Shown here: piece after piece, positions 8,820-17,896 of the stretch | How positions within the stretch are numbered: the stretch's first letter is position 1 | Layout of the letters: every line of letters begins with the position of its first letter | NCBI GenBank assembly: GCA_022824225.1 | Contig: JAJEAH010000035.1 | Span: 1 to 44,404, forward strand | From: Chloroflexota bacterium | GTDB lineage: Bacteria; Chloroflexota; UBA11872; VXOZ01 | Direction: 5' to 3' | Length of the DNA: 44,404 bases | Position numbers and translations under genes: made by a program | The notes under the pieces: generated by a model | The model's input: the letters and a program-made list of their open reading frames with translations, nothing else | What the model was told of the DNA's origin: nothing | Database searches by the model: none

Positions 8820-9641
8820 CTAGACTTTCGTCCCCGTGCACTCACCAAACGCAAGCGCCGCAAAGCAGCCCGGCGTTTGTCTCCACTCTTCCAGGTCGTC
8901 GCGCCACTGGTCGAACTGCGCGCGGGTGGCCAGTCCGTGTTTGACCGCCACTTCCACGATTTCGGGCGCGATGAACCAGTCCAGCACAAACTGGCAGAAG
9001 AAACCCGCTTCCTCCGTCGTGCCGAAAGAGTCGAAAGAGGCTATCCCACGTACATCGGCAAGGCCCGCGGCGAGAAAGTGCGACCGCAACTCCTTACCCA
9101 TCTCCGGATGTCCGCCGTTACCCGCGAGCAGCTTGGCAAACGTGTTCCAGGCGGAGCGCATCTTATCCTCGCCCGGCTCGATAAAGGAAGAAGATACGGT
9201 GAGCTCACGGCTAAAGATCAAGCCGCCCGGCTTCAGCACGCGTTTTGCCTCATTGAGTGCGGCGGCGGTGTCGGGGACATGCGTGAGAACGGTGTGGCAG
9301 AACGCAACGTCGAAGTACCCATCCTCAAAGGGGGTGTCCGTGACGTCACCAACGTGAAACGTCGCGTTCGCATGTCCGCCCGCCTCGGCGGCAGCGCGGG
9401 CAATGGCAATCTGTGACTCTTCCATGTCGATGCCGTGAAACTCTCCCGGCTCGACCGCCTTGGCTAGCCCCAACGAGATCGTGCCCGGACCGCAGCCGAA
9501 ATCCAGCACCCGCAGACCCGGCCGGAGATGAGGCAGCAGCCCGGCTGCGTGGGTCTGCGCGCTGCGCCGGTCGAGAAGCTGCAAGAATTCGTCGCCATAG
9601 CCCATCGTATATGTGGATTCCGCCCCGGTCTGCTCGGTCAC
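8820..9641 (-). CDS. Class I SAM-dependent methyltransferase
   Basis: A 273-aa Rossmann-fold methyltransferase; substrate unknown. Motif I is VLDFGCGPGTISLGLA, motif II the acidic GIDMEESQIAIA, then HVGDVTDTPFEDGYFDVAF and the post-motif VLKPGGLIFSRE, all in the UbiE/COQ5-like order. The C-terminal about 100 residues (SFDSFGTTEEAGFFCQFVLDWF, EEWRQTPGCFAALAFGE) resemble small-molecule methyltransferases of this type. I chose GTG at 9641 because GAAGGAG stands 8 bases before it; an upstream in-frame start at 9713 would add 24 residues with no family match. It is convergent with the scramblase-like gene and has no operon partner. Confidence 0.85.
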   Translation of the reverse strand: MTEQTGAESTYTMGYGDEFLQLLDRRSAQTHAAGLLPHLRPGLRVLDFGCGPGTISLGLAKAVEPGEFHGIDMEESQIAIARAAAEAGGHANATFHVGDVTDTPFEDGYFDVAFCHTVLTHVPDTAAALNEAKRVLKPGGLIFSRELTVSSSFIEPGEDKMRSAWNTFAKLLAGNGGHPEMGKELRSHFLAAGLADVRGIASFDSFGTTEEAGFFCQFVLDWFIAPEIVEVAVKHGLATRAQFDQWRDDLEEWRQTPGCFAALAFGECTGTKV

Positions 9642-10130
9642 TGTTCGCGCTCCTTCGTTGGTGGCTACAAAACCGCTGCCCCGCACACCTATGTGCAAGG
9701 CCGCCTTCCTCAATGTTAAGTGACATATCCTCGCGTGTCTACGGCGCTGCCGCGAGAGTCATGGCCTGACCGCCCGCGGGGTGAACCGGTCACAGACACA
9801 GTACACGTTGGCGCACAGCCATTCCGCACGCCTGGATGAGAATACACACACTTTTGGCCTGCTAGCGGCAGACCGCCAGGTTCTCGCGCAACCCCAAGGG
9901 ATGCGGTACACTGATTCTGTAGGGGATGATGCCGATCGCCTAGTCTGAGAGTAACTGCGCCGGGCGGCCCGGCCGGACGAACACATCTCACGGGCACGCG
10001 ATCCCATCGTTGGCGAGCGATGCCAGCGTGGATTCCGGCACGGCGCGTCCATCCGGCGTGACGCGCGGGACGCACCGGCCCACATGACTTTCAATGCCCC
10101 GTACCCAAAAACCCCGCTGCGGAGGAATCT
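9642..10130. other. Divergent intergenic stretch, 489 bp
   Basis: Lies between the starts of the methyltransferase (minus) and the VOC gene (plus), so it should hold both promoters, but no clear -35/-10 pair stands out. A GGAGGA ribosome site sits just before 10131. Longer minus-strand frames here are out-of-frame readings with no signature. Confidence 0.4.
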
Positions 10131-10553
10131 ATGCCACTCAACGTATATTTGACATTCACCGATAGCTGCCGTGAGGCATTCGACTTCTATCGTGACGTTT
10201 TTGGGGGCGAATTCGCGGTCATCCAGACGTTTAGCGACGCCCCGGAGGACTTCGAGGTACCGCCGGGAGAAGGCGACAGAATCATGCACGTCACGCTCGC
10301 ATTTGGTGACTGCATATTGATGGGTAGCGATACGCCATCAACGTTCACGCCGCCGCCAGCGCCAGGCGACAACTTCTCCCTCTCGTATTCGCCGTCCAGC
10401 CGCGAGGAAGCCGATTCGCTGTTTGCCAAGCTCTCGGCCGGCGGCACAGTCACCATGCCCCTGCAAGAGACTTTCTGGGGCGCATACTTTGGCTCCTGTA
10501 AAGACCAGTTTGGCATTAACTGGCAGTTGAATTGCGAGTTGTCAGCCGAATAG
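10131..10553 (+). CDS. VOC-superfamily (glyoxalase/PhnB-like) protein
   Basis: A 140-aa member of the vicinal-oxygen-chelate superfamily, PhnB-like type. The order is typical: LTFTDSCREAFDFYRDVFGGEF, IMHVTLAFGDCILMGSD, NFSLSYSPSSREEADSLFAKL, then WGAYFGSCKDQFGINWQLNC. The family includes metal-dependent lyases and resistance proteins, but PhnB-like members mostly lack known activity and no specific substrate can be assigned. Strong ribosome site GGAGGA. It is followed after 157 bases by the large Tat lipoprotein gene on the same strand. Confidence 0.85.
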   Translation: MPLNVYLTFTDSCREAFDFYRDVFGGEFAVIQTFSDAPEDFEVPPGEGDRIMHVTLAFGDCILMGSDTPSTFTPPPAPGDNFSLSYSPSSREEADSLFAKLSAGGTVTMPLQETFWGAYFGSCKDQFGINWQLNCELSAE

Positions 10554-10710
10554 CCGGCGGCACGAGACCTAGCGCCGCAACGTGCTCGTGCGCCGAATCC
10601 AGTGCCCGCGTGGGCTGTCCGCGGCACGTGAGCCGGCTTGCGGCACGTGGCGTTGCGCGGACCCGTGGGCATCCATCGCCCCCATCGATTCTACGAGGTA
10701 ACCGCTGACC

Positions 10711-12864
10711 ATGGCGCCAAATCCACTCTTCAGTCGCCGGGAGTTGCTCGCGAGCGGGGCTGCCCTCGGCCTGGCAGCCTGTGGCGGTCCCGCGCGCGGC
10801 CGCGACCCGCTGGCGTCCATCGAACAAGGGCTGGCGGCCACGCCGTTGCCCGCACCGTGGCGGCCAATCGTAGTCAGCGGCACGGCGGTGGAAGTCGCCG
10901 GCCACCGCTTCCGGTTCGATGCCGGCCCCATGCCCACAAGCCTGGAAGTTAACGCCGCCGAACTCCTTTTCGATGCCGTGAAGCTGGACATTCGCGTGCA
11001 GGACGAACTGCTGGTCTGGCAGCGGGCGCGCACCATTTCCGTGGACGCGGCACACGTGGAGTTGCTGGCCCGGGGCAACGCGGGCGACCTCATCGCGCAG
11101 TCCCGCGTCACCATCGGCTACGACGGCATGTGCCACTTCCGCGTTAGCCTCATTCCCCAGGGCATCGTAACAATCGACTCTGTCTTGCTAGACGTCCCCA
11201 TCCTCCGATCGGAAACCCTCCACTACGCGCATCACCTGCTGGGCGGCGATCTCTTCACGCACACCATGTTCGGCTTTTCCACGCCGCCGCAGGACTATTG
11301 GGGCGGCGGCGCAGTGCCGGAAAACGGCTGGTCCGGCGCCATGACGCCACACTTTTGGGTGGGCAATGCCGACCGGGGTATCGTCTGGTTTACGGAACTC
11401 ATCCAATCCTCCGAACGCCAGGCGGCGGCCGCCCAACTGCAGTTGCGGCCGGTTGAAGGCGCCATGCGTCTGCTGGTGGAACTCATTTCCGATCCGCTGG
11501 ACATGCCGGACACGGTGCACCTGGACTTTGGTCTACAGCCCACGCCGGTGCGCCCGCCGAGCGCCCGTTCGCCCGTCGTGAGACCGACACCCGTCTCGTG
11601 GTCGAACACGGGTCTCAGCGCGCCGCCTGCGCAGGCGCGCGCTGGGGCCGGTACGCCGGAGACTCTGGCGGCCCTGCGGGATCAGGGCGCCACGGCGCTG
11701 GTGCTGGATCAAAACTGGTCGGATATTCCGGGATTTCCCTACATCGCCAGTGCTGACCGCGCCCGGGCATTCCAAGACCTCATCGACCAAGCCCACGGCG
11801 CGGGGCTGAAGGTTCTCCCCACCATTTCCGCGCTTACGCTCTCCACCAGAGCCCCCGGGGCTGTGGCCGCCATCGACCAGATGCCGTTGCCAATCGATTC
11901 AGTGGTGGAGAACGACTCGCCGCCCGAACGGGTGCACCCCCTTTTCCACAACGACGCAACCGTGTCCTTCTTCACAGAAGCCGTCCGGTCATTTGCCACG
12001 GAGTTTCCCATCGACGGCGTCTTCGTTCAGCTTGGCGACCCGGCCGTGCGGCTGCTCCCGCAAACCGAGCGCGTAACGGGAGCGGAAGCCGCCCTGGATA
12101 TCCGGGGCAGGCGCGACCTGCTGCGCAGCCTCTATGCGCTCTTTCACGGCGGACTGCGGGAGCGCGATGAGGACGGCATCGTGATTGCCCAGACCAACAT
12201 ACCTTGGAGCATGATCCACGGACACGCCGACCTGGTTGTTACGGGGCTCAACCTCTATCGCGGCATTGCCGCGGGCCGTCGGAGTGGCGGCGGATTGGCG
12301 GAGCGGTGGCAACCTGACGCCTTCCCATTCCTCTTTGGCGACATCCTACACCGGGTACCCACGCATTTCCACGTGCCGCCGCCTGACTCCCGCTTTGCCG
12401 GCGTTCTAGCGAATTACCGTCGTGCGGAACTCCTGAGCGACGAGGAACTCATTGGGCTCGCGGTGGTGCACGCCATGCCGCTTTGGGCAGAAGACGGCGC
12501 GCCCGCGGACGCTCAAGAGAGTTTTGCGCGCCTGGAAACACTGAGGCGGGACTTGGGGTTCGGAAACGCCACGTGGCATCCCTACTGGCAACGTGAGCGC
12601 AACCTATCCGTGCAGCCGCCGGGCACGATGTATGGCTACTGGCAAAGCGCCGCCGGCGAACTGCTCGTGCTGGCGCTCAATGGGGCTGACCTCACCCAGG
12701 ATGTGCTGATCGAGCTGGACGGCGCCGGTCCATCTGAGAGCGCCGGGCTCGCGGTGGAAGACGTTTGGGGCGGCGCGCCCGTGCGCACGCGGGACAACCT
12801 GGTGTTCACCACGTTGGAACGCGCGCAACTGGCGGCGCTCCACGTGCGCGGCGGCGAGCGGTAG
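10711..12864 (+). CDS. Tat-type lipoprotein with glycoside-hydrolase-like domains
   Basis: A 717-aa exported protein, probably acting on sugars outside the cell. The N-terminus has twin Arg (FSRRELLASGAALGLAACGG) with lipobox Cys C24. Residues about 50-285 look like a beta-sandwich (GHRFRFDAGPMPTS, FRVSLIPQGIVTIDSVLLDVPI), with NGWSGAMTPHFWVGNADRGIVWFTE, a stretch reminiscent of GH123/DUF6067-type proteins. Residues about 320-620 read as a (beta/alpha)8 barrel: LRDQGATALVLDQNW, AHGAGLKVLPTISAL, FPIDGVFVQLGD. The last about 70 residues (GELLVLALNGADLT, ERAQLAALHV) resemble a C-terminal beta domain. I cannot point to catalytic acids with certainty. No transporter or other sugar gene is adjacent. 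Confidence 0.6.
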   Translation: MAPNPLFSRRELLASGAALGLAACGGPARGRDPLASIEQGLAATPLPAPWRPIVVSGTAVEVAGHRFRFDAGPMPTSLEVNAAELLFDAVKLDIRVQDELLVWQRARTISVDAAHVELLARGNAGDLIAQSRVTIGYDGMCHFRVSLIPQGIVTIDSVLLDVPILRSETLHYAHHLLGGDLFTHTMFGFSTPPQDYWGGGAVPENGWSGAMTPHFWVGNADRGIVWFTELIQSSERQAAAAQLQLRPVEGAMRLLVELISDPLDMPDTVHLDFGLQPTPVRPPSARSPVVRPTPVSWSNTGLSAPPAQARAGAGTPETLAALRDQGATALVLDQNWSDIPGFPYIASADRARAFQDLIDQAHGAGLKVLPTISALTLSTRAPGAVAAIDQMPLPIDSVVENDSPPERVHPLFHNDATVSFFTEAVRSFATEFPIDGVFVQLGDPAVRLLPQTERVTGAEAALDIRGRRDLLRSLYALFHGGLRERDEDGIVIAQTNIPWSMIHGHADLVVTGLNLYRGIAAGRRSGGGLAERWQPDAFPFLFGDILHRVPTHFHVPPPDSRFAGVLANYRRAELLSDEELIGLAVVHAMPLWAEDGAPADAQESFARLETLRRDLGFGNATWHPYWQRERNLSVQPPGTMYGYWQSAAGELLVLALNGADLTQDVLIELDGAGPSESAGLAVEDVWGGAPVRTRDNLVFTTLERAQLAALHVRGGER

Positions 12865-13169
12865 CGAAGGGCCGCAAACCGCGCCCGCCAAGGCGATGCC
12901 GCACGTGCCCGGCGGCTAACCCAGCTTAGAACCGTCCTATTCCGCCCTCTGCCGTGCTGCGCCACGCGCGGCGAGTCTACGCGGCGATGACCAAGACCCC
13001 AAACCGTTCCGGCGCCCCAGGTGAGCGGCCCATCCTAGCCAACGCCAAGAACGAGCCTGCGCGGGAACTACATACCTCCGGCAGCCCGATGGGCGTCACC
13101 GCACCAATTGCCGTCGTCTCCCATGCGGCCGGCGCGGCGCCGGGCAGCGTTGGCCCCAGGCCGCCCGAC
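12865..13169. other. Convergent intergenic stretch, 305 bp
   Basis: Between the ends of the Tat lipoprotein gene and tpiA. GC-rich with no supported gene; frames crossing it are shadows of tpiA or of the lipoprotein gene. I see no clear terminator. Confidence 0.4.
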
Positions 13170-13967
13170 TCAGCCCGCGACCTGCGCCGAGTCGCCGGAG
13201 TCCGCAGTGGCGGCCTCTTGAGTCTGTTCGGCGAGAGCGACAAAATCGGCGGCAACCAGGCTCGCGCCGCCCACCAGGCCGCCGTCCACTTCAGACTGCG
13301 CGATGGTCTCGGGCCACACGCTGGGATTGATGCTGCCGCCATAGAGGATGCGAGTCGCCGTTGCCGTCGCCCCGCCGCACTCCCGGCGGATAACATCGCG
13401 CACCGCCCCGATGGTGGCATTGGCTTGTGCCGGGGCCGCCGAGCGGCCGGTGCCAATGGCCCAGACGGGCTCGTAGGCCAGAATGACTGCCGCGGCCTGC
13501 TGGGGCGGTAGGCCCGCGAGGGCCCGCGCAGTTTGCCGGTCGATGACGTCGCGGGTCTTGCCGGCGCGGTTTTCGGCGTCGGTTTCGCCTACGCAAACGA
13601 TGGGCGTTAGACCGTGAGCTATCGCCGCTATGACTTTCCGGTTGACCGCTTCGTCGGTCTCGCCAAAGTGGCCTCTCCGTTCCGAATGGCCGATAATCAC
13701 GTGGGAACAGAGCTGCCGGAGCATCTGCGGGGAGACCTCGCCCGTATAGGCTCCTTCCGCTTCCCAGTGCATGTTCTGCGCGCCAAGCGCAACCGCGGAG
13801 TCCGCCAAGACGGCCTGCACAGCGGCCAGGGCTACAAACGGCGGACAGACTACAATGTCTATTTCCCCCAGGGCGGTCACCCCCGCGCTCACGTCCTGCG
13901 CCAGCGCGTTGGCCTGCGCCAGGACCTTGTTCATCTTCCAGTTTCCGGCAATCACGAATCTCCGCAT
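13170..13967 (-). CDS. tpiA: Triosephosphate isomerase
   Basis: Interconverts dihydroxyacetone phosphate and glyceraldehyde 3-phosphate in glycolysis and gluconeogenesis; cytoplasmic. The 265-aa protein has all active-site elements: N9 and K11 in AGNWKMNK, H94 in IIGHSERR, E166 in AYEPVWAIGTG, and the phosphate loop ILYGGSI plus VGGASL. The C-terminal extension of about 15 residues (AATADSGDSAQVAG) is beyond the usual end. It stands alone on the minus strand, divergent from the cysteine desulfurase; gap and pgk are not in the window. Confidence 0.97.
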   Translation of the reverse strand: MRRFVIAGNWKMNKVLAQANALAQDVSAGVTALGEIDIVVCPPFVALAAVQAVLADSAVALGAQNMHWEAEGAYTGEVSPQMLRQLCSHVIIGHSERRGHFGETDEAVNRKVIAAIAHGLTPIVCVGETDAENRAGKTRDVIDRQTARALAGLPPQQAAAVILAYEPVWAIGTGRSAAPAQANATIGAVRDVIRRECGGATATATRILYGGSINPSVWPETIAQSEVDGGLVGGASLVAADFVALAEQTQEAATADSGDSAQVAG

Positions 13968-14244
13968 GTCAATCCCTATCTTGCCTTTCGACTAGACTCA
14001 TCTAGAATTGCCTCTTGCGCAGGGAGTCACGCGAACCGCGCCCCACGCTCCGCCACCTACCGGCTCACGTCTCTCTGAATTGGGGCTCGTGGTATAGTTA
14101 GAGCATACTACACAGCACAATCCTCCACTGCGCCATGCGCGCACACGCGTCGTATGTTTTTCTTTACAAGGCTTGCCTGTATTTTTATTACCTGAAGCCG
14201 TGCGCTTCGAGACTGTTCCCATTGCCGCCGTTCGTGCGACAGAG

Positions 14245-15441
14245 ATGTCACAGCAGAGAATCTACCTCGACTACGCTGCCACCACGCCCCTGGATTCGCG
14301 CGTGGCGGCAACCATGTTGCCCTACTTGACCGACCACTTCGGCAATCCCTCCAGCCTGCACGCGACAGGCAGGCGCGCGCGCCGCGCCGTGGAAGACGCC
14401 CGCGAGACCATTGCGCTGACTCTTGGCTGCCAGCCTACCGAAGTCCTGTTTACCAGCGGCGGCACGGAGAGCGACAACACGGCCATTCTGGGTATCGCCC
14501 GGGCCCAGCGCGCCGCGGGCCGGGGCAACCACGTAGTGGCAAGCCAGATCGAACACCACGCCGTGCTCCACGCGTGCGCGCGGCTCGAAGCTGAAGGGTT
14601 TCGGGTTACCTATGCCCCGGCTAACGCGGAAGGCATCGTGGACCCTCTCGCGGTCGCCCGGTCTCTGACCCCGGACACCGTGCTCGTTTCTGTCATGGCA
14701 GTGAATAACGAAATCGGCACGATCCAGCCGGTGCGGGAAATTGCCGCGGCGTGCCGCCAGCGGGGAATTCTCGTTCACACCGATGCTATACAGGCCTTTG
14801 GCAGCCTGCCGGTGGATGTTCCCGCATGGGGCGTTGACTCGCTCTCGCTCACGGCGCACAAGTGCTACGGTCCGAAAGGCGTAGGGGTCCTTGTCTTGCG
14901 CCACGGCGTACCGTTGCAGCCGCTTCTGGCAGGCGGCGGCCAGGAGCGGGAGCAGCGGCCGGGCATCGAAAACGTCGCCGCAATCGTGGGTATGGCCGAG
15001 GCGCTGCGGCTGGCCCACGCAGAGCGCGCGCCGCGCGCGGCGCACGCGCTCGCTCTGCGCCGGCGCTTGGAAGACGGCATCGCCGCCCGCATGCCCTGGA
15101 CCCACCGCAACGGTCACCCTACGGAGCGCGTGCCCGGCATTGCCAATGTCTCGTTTCCCGGCATTTCAAACGAAACGCTCTTGCTCAACCTCGACCTGGC
15201 CGGCGTTGACGTGTCGAACGGCGCGGCATGCACCGCCGGGACCGTCGAGCCGTCCCACGTGCTTCTCGCCCTGGGCGAGTCCCCCGCGGCGGCGTCGAGC
15301 GCGCTTCGCTTCAGTCTCGGCAAGGAGACAACCGGAGAGGAAATCGATCGCGCACTCACCATTCTGGAGCGAACGGTTGGCGCACAGTCTCCTGACCGGC
15401 ACACACCGTCCGCGCCGCTCCCAGCCGGAGGAGGACGTTGA
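14245..15441 (+). CDS. Cysteine desulfurase (NifS/IscS class V aminotransferase)
   Basis: PLP enzyme that removes sulfur from cysteine as an enzyme-bound persulfide for Fe-S clusters or thiolated RNA. Numbered from ATG 14245 (398 aa): IYLDYAATTPLD at the start, H104 in IEHHAVLH over the PLP ring, NNEIGTIQP, K206 in TAHKCYGPKG (Schiff-base Lys) and C329 in NGAACTAGT (persulfide Cys). The frame extends upstream to a TTG at 14173, but family members begin just before the YLDYAATTP motif, so I prefer 14245, although its ribosome site is weak. No iscU, sufU or mnmA gene is adjacent, so the sulfur acceptor is unknown. The C-terminus ends in a Pro/Gly-rich tail. Confidence 0.93.
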   Translation: MSQQRIYLDYAATTPLDSRVAATMLPYLTDHFGNPSSLHATGRRARRAVEDARETIALTLGCQPTEVLFTSGGTESDNTAILGIARAQRAAGRGNHVVASQIEHHAVLHACARLEAEGFRVTYAPANAEGIVDPLAVARSLTPDTVLVSVMAVNNEIGTIQPVREIAAACRQRGILVHTDAIQAFGSLPVDVPAWGVDSLSLTAHKCYGPKGVGVLVLRHGVPLQPLLAGGGQEREQRPGIENVAAIVGMAEALRLAHAERAPRAAHALALRRRLEDGIAARMPWTHRNGHPTERVPGIANVSFPGISNETLLLNLDLAGVDVSNGAACTAGTVEPSHVLLALGESPAAASSALRFSLGKETTGEEIDRALTILERTVGAQSPDRHTPSAPLPAGGGR

Positions 15442-15689
15442 GTTGAACTGGCGTTTCGGCACATGGGCTAACCCATTGCGCCTGGGGTATTACTCTGTGC
15501 GAAACGCGATTGAAGGTCACGTCCAACCCGGCTGCATCGAGTGAGACTACGTGAGTTCTCGCCCAGTGCTCTGCCCACAGTGAGTCTATGGCCGATTGTG
15601 CCCGCTCGGACATCCCAAACGGACTCATTGCCTGCGCCGGGAGGATAGGTGTATTGATTGAGACTGCCTTGCGCCACGCCTGTTAAGCT

Positions 15690-15995
15690 ATGGAAATTTT
15701 GGAATTCGAGCTGTTCTCACACACGGTTGCGGACTACCTGTCGCTCGCGCCGCCGGTGGTGCTGTTGGGCGTGCTCCTCGGCACTCTAGAATCTACGGCC
15801 TATCACGTGCTCTTCGGTCGCGGCGATCGCTCGACGGTTTGGTATCTAGGGGTGGGGCTGACGGGGTTTTGGCTCGGGCACTTTGCCGGCGAGTACATCG
15901 GTGCGTTCTTTCAGCCGGTTGGTCTCCTTCACGCCGCTGAAGCATCCATGGCGTGCGTTACCCTTCTCTATATTGCGGACTACGTACGCAGTTGA
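15690..15995 (+). CDS. Small three-helix membrane protein
   Basis: A 101-aa protein of unknown function. Three hydrophobic segments are visible at about residues 18-40 (PPVVLLGVLLGTLESTAYHV), 49-71 (TVWYLGVGLTGFWLGHFAGE) and 77-97 (GLLHAAEASMACVTLLYIAD). Short charged loops (GRGDRS) separate them. It is followed 66 bases later by a second small membrane-anchored protein on the same strand; co-transcription is possible. Confidence 0.6.
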   Translation: MEILEFELFSHTVADYLSLAPPVVLLGVLLGTLESTAYHVLFGRGDRSTVWYLGVGLTGFWLGHFAGEYIGAFFQPVGLLHAAEASMACVTLLYIADYVRS

Positions 15996-16061
15996 TACAA
16001 TTTAAGGGTAATAATCGGCGTAAACGGTTCGCAAGAACAACTTACTAGAGGAAGGCTCAGC

Positions 16062-16364
16062 ATGACCAGGAATTTGGGGAGCTTCGTTTTTGGCCTGACG
16101 TTTGGCGCGCTGTGCGGCGTCATCTTGGCCCTGTTGCTCACGCCCCAAAGTGGTGAAGAGACGCGCGATCTGCTCGGCAAGAAGACCGAAGACTTGCGCA
16201 GAGGCGCGGAAGACGCGGTTGGCCGGGCGCGCGAAGGCACGGCCGGTTTGGTGGAACGCGGCCGCCACATGGCGGAAGAGGCGCAGTCCCGCATTCATAG
16301 CCGACATGAGGCCGAGCCGGAGGCTGCCGCCGAGGAACCGGAGACCGTCCAACCGCAGGTCTAG
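16062..16364 (+). CDS. YtxH-like membrane-anchored protein
   Basis: A 100-aa protein of the YtxH/gas-vesicle-GvpP-like type, often linked to general stress. One N-terminal membrane helix (about residues 6-27, FVFGLTFGALCGVILALLLT) followed by the usual PQSGEETRDLLGKK motif, then a long charged amphipathic helix (EDLRRGAEDAVGRAREGTAG) and an acidic Glu/Ala/Pro tail. AGAGGAAGG lies about 10 bases before the ATG. The molecular role is not established for the family. Confidence 0.8.
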   Translation: MTRNLGSFVFGLTFGALCGVILALLLTPQSGEETRDLLGKKTEDLRRGAEDAVGRAREGTAGLVERGRHMAEEAQSRIHSRHEAEPEAAAEEPETVQPQV

Positions 16365-16786
16365 TCCCAACGCGCAGTTGCAGTCGCCGGCCCGAAGCGG
16401 GCTGACGCGAAACGGGCTGGCAGCGGCCGGCTCGCGCTCGGCGGCACATAGCGCACAAGCGCGTGGGTGGTTGGCGCCGGATGGGGACGCGTGTGCGGCA
16501 AGATGAGCGGCCGCCAGTCCTGGGATGGCCGCAATTTGACTGCCATTGCACGCGCGGAACAGAACGGCCTTTCACAACGACAATCGGGAGAGAGCGCAAC
16601 CCACTGAACGCGACTCTCCCCGCCTTCCCGTGGCGGCACGGGAAGGCGTCGTACATTAAGGTTGGGCGTAGTCCTGCACACAGGCGTGCGCAAATCGATT
16701 GCGGCAATGCCTGAGCGAAGGTGGTGGACTGCCTAGACAGGGCCCAAGTCCGCTAGGCGAAGCGTAAGTGGTAAGCTAGAGTAACT
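16365..16786. other. Gene-free stretch with two consecutive hairpins, 422 bp
   Basis: Lies between the YtxH-like gene and mtnA. I see no supported gene. It contains GGGAGAG/CTCTCCC (16586-16592 with 16614-16620) followed directly by a perfect 12-bp hairpin (16621-16648). I looked for SAM-I, SAM-II and SAH riboswitch landmarks because of the downstream SAM genes and recognised none. Confidence 0.45.
16621..16648. other. Perfect 12-bp hairpin
   Basis: Arms CGCCTTCCCGTG (16621-16632) and CACGGGAAGGCG (16637-16648) with loop GCGG. No T-run on either side, so a classic terminator is unlikely; a REP-like element or an RNA-stability stem fits better. Confidence 0.6.
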
Positions 16787-17896
16787 ATGCGAACAGTCGA
16801 GTGGTCAGCGGCGGGAGTTCGCCTGATCGACCAGCGGCGGTTGCCGCAAGACCTTGTGGTGACAGTCTGCCGTACCGTAGATGAGGTAGCCGCGGCAATC
16901 CGCACCATGCAGGTCCGGGGAGCGCCCGCCATCGGCGCCTGTGCCGCATTCGGCTTGACCCTTGCGGCGCAACAGAGCCCGGCGACGTCACCGCCCGACC
17001 TCCTGGCCGACTTGGAGCGCGGCGAGCGTCTCTTGGCCGCTACGCGGCCCACGGCGGTCAATCTGACCTGGGCGCTTGGGCGTGTCATGCAGGCCGTGAC
17101 CGCTGCCTGCGAATGCGGCGTAGCCGCCATGCGCGCCGCCGCGTTGGCAGAGGCGCAGGCCATTGCCGAGGCGGATGTCTTTGCCAATCGGCGCATTGGC
17201 GCCGCGGGCGCGCCGCTCATTGCCGACGGCGACACCGTGCTCACCCACTGCAACGCCGGCGGCTTAGCGTGCGTGGACTACGGCACCGCGTTGGGCGTGA
17301 TCCGCGCCGCACACGCCGATGGCACGGACCTGCACGTACTGGTCGACGAGACCCGCCCATTCTTGCAGGGCGCGCGCTTGACCGCCTGGGAATTGGGACA
17401 ACTCGGCATACCGCATACGCTTATCACGGATAGCATGGCAGGACACTTCATGCAACGCGGCAACGTGCAGAAGGTCGTCGTGGGCGCTGACCGCATAGCG
17501 GCAAACGGTGACGCGGCCAACAAGATTGGCACGTATACCCTCGCCGTCGTGGCGCAACGCCACGGCGTCCCCTTCTACGTGGCAGCGCCGACGTCCACCG
17601 TAGACCTCAGCGTTGCCTATGGCAACGATATACCCATCGAAGAGCGCAGCGCCGCCGAAGTGGCGCGCTTTGCCGGTGTGCAGATTGCGCCGGAGGCCAC
17701 ACCCGCCGCGCATCCCGCCTTTGACGTTACCCCCCACGAACTGATTACGGCGATCATTACGGAAGCAGGGGTGCTCCGCCCGCCGTTTGGCCCCAGCCTC
17801 GCCGCCGCGGTCACCGCAGGCGCCGGTGTCCTGGCGGAACGTGAGCGGCCCGTGAGCGTGGACGCCCTAGCGACGGCGGGGAGGGCTTCCGTCTAA
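16787..17896 (+). CDS. mtnA: S-methyl-5-thioribose-1-phosphate isomerase
   Basis: Converts methylthioribose-1-phosphate to methylthioribulose-1-phosphate in methylthioadenosine salvage. The 369-aa protein has the family pattern: TMQVRGAPAIGACAAFGL, RPTAVNLTWAL, THCNAGGLACVDYGTALG with catalytic C155, VDETRPFLQGARLTAWEL, and VVGADRIAANGDAANKIGTY with D235. The related eIF2B-like proteins lack this Cys/Asp pair, so the isomerase call is firm. It overlaps mtnP by one base (TAATG), giving tight coupling. Later steps of the full methionine salvage pathway are not in the window, so the fate of the product is open. Confidence 0.95.
   Translation: MRTVEWSAAGVRLIDQRRLPQDLVVTVCRTVDEVAAAIRTMQVRGAPAIGACAAFGLTLAAQQSPATSPPDLLADLERGERLLAATRPTAVNLTWALGRVMQAVTAACECGVAAMRAAALAEAQAIAEADVFANRRIGAAGAPLIADGDTVLTHCNAGGLACVDYGTALGVIRAAHADGTDLHVLVDETRPFLQGARLTAWELGQLGIPHTLITDSMAGHFMQRGNVQKVVVGADRIAANGDAANKIGTYTLAVVAQRHGVPFYVAAPTSTVDLSVAYGNDIPIEERSAAEVARFAGVQIAPEATPAAHPAFDVTPHELITAIITEAGVLRPPFGPSLAAAVTAGAGVLAERERPVSVDALATAGRASV

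Noticed and set aside
9759-10289. 176-aa minus-strand frame between the methyltransferase and VOC genes
   Set aside because: It runs into the VOC gene on the opposite strand and has no conserved motif.
12954-13511. 185-aa plus-strand frame over the end of tpiA
   Set aside because: It is the antisense shadow of tpiA, whose active-site motifs lie on the other strand.
16365-16786. SAM or SAH riboswitch before mtnA
   Set aside because: The downstream genes made this likely, but I could not match any known SAM/SAH aptamer core; only simple hairpins are present.
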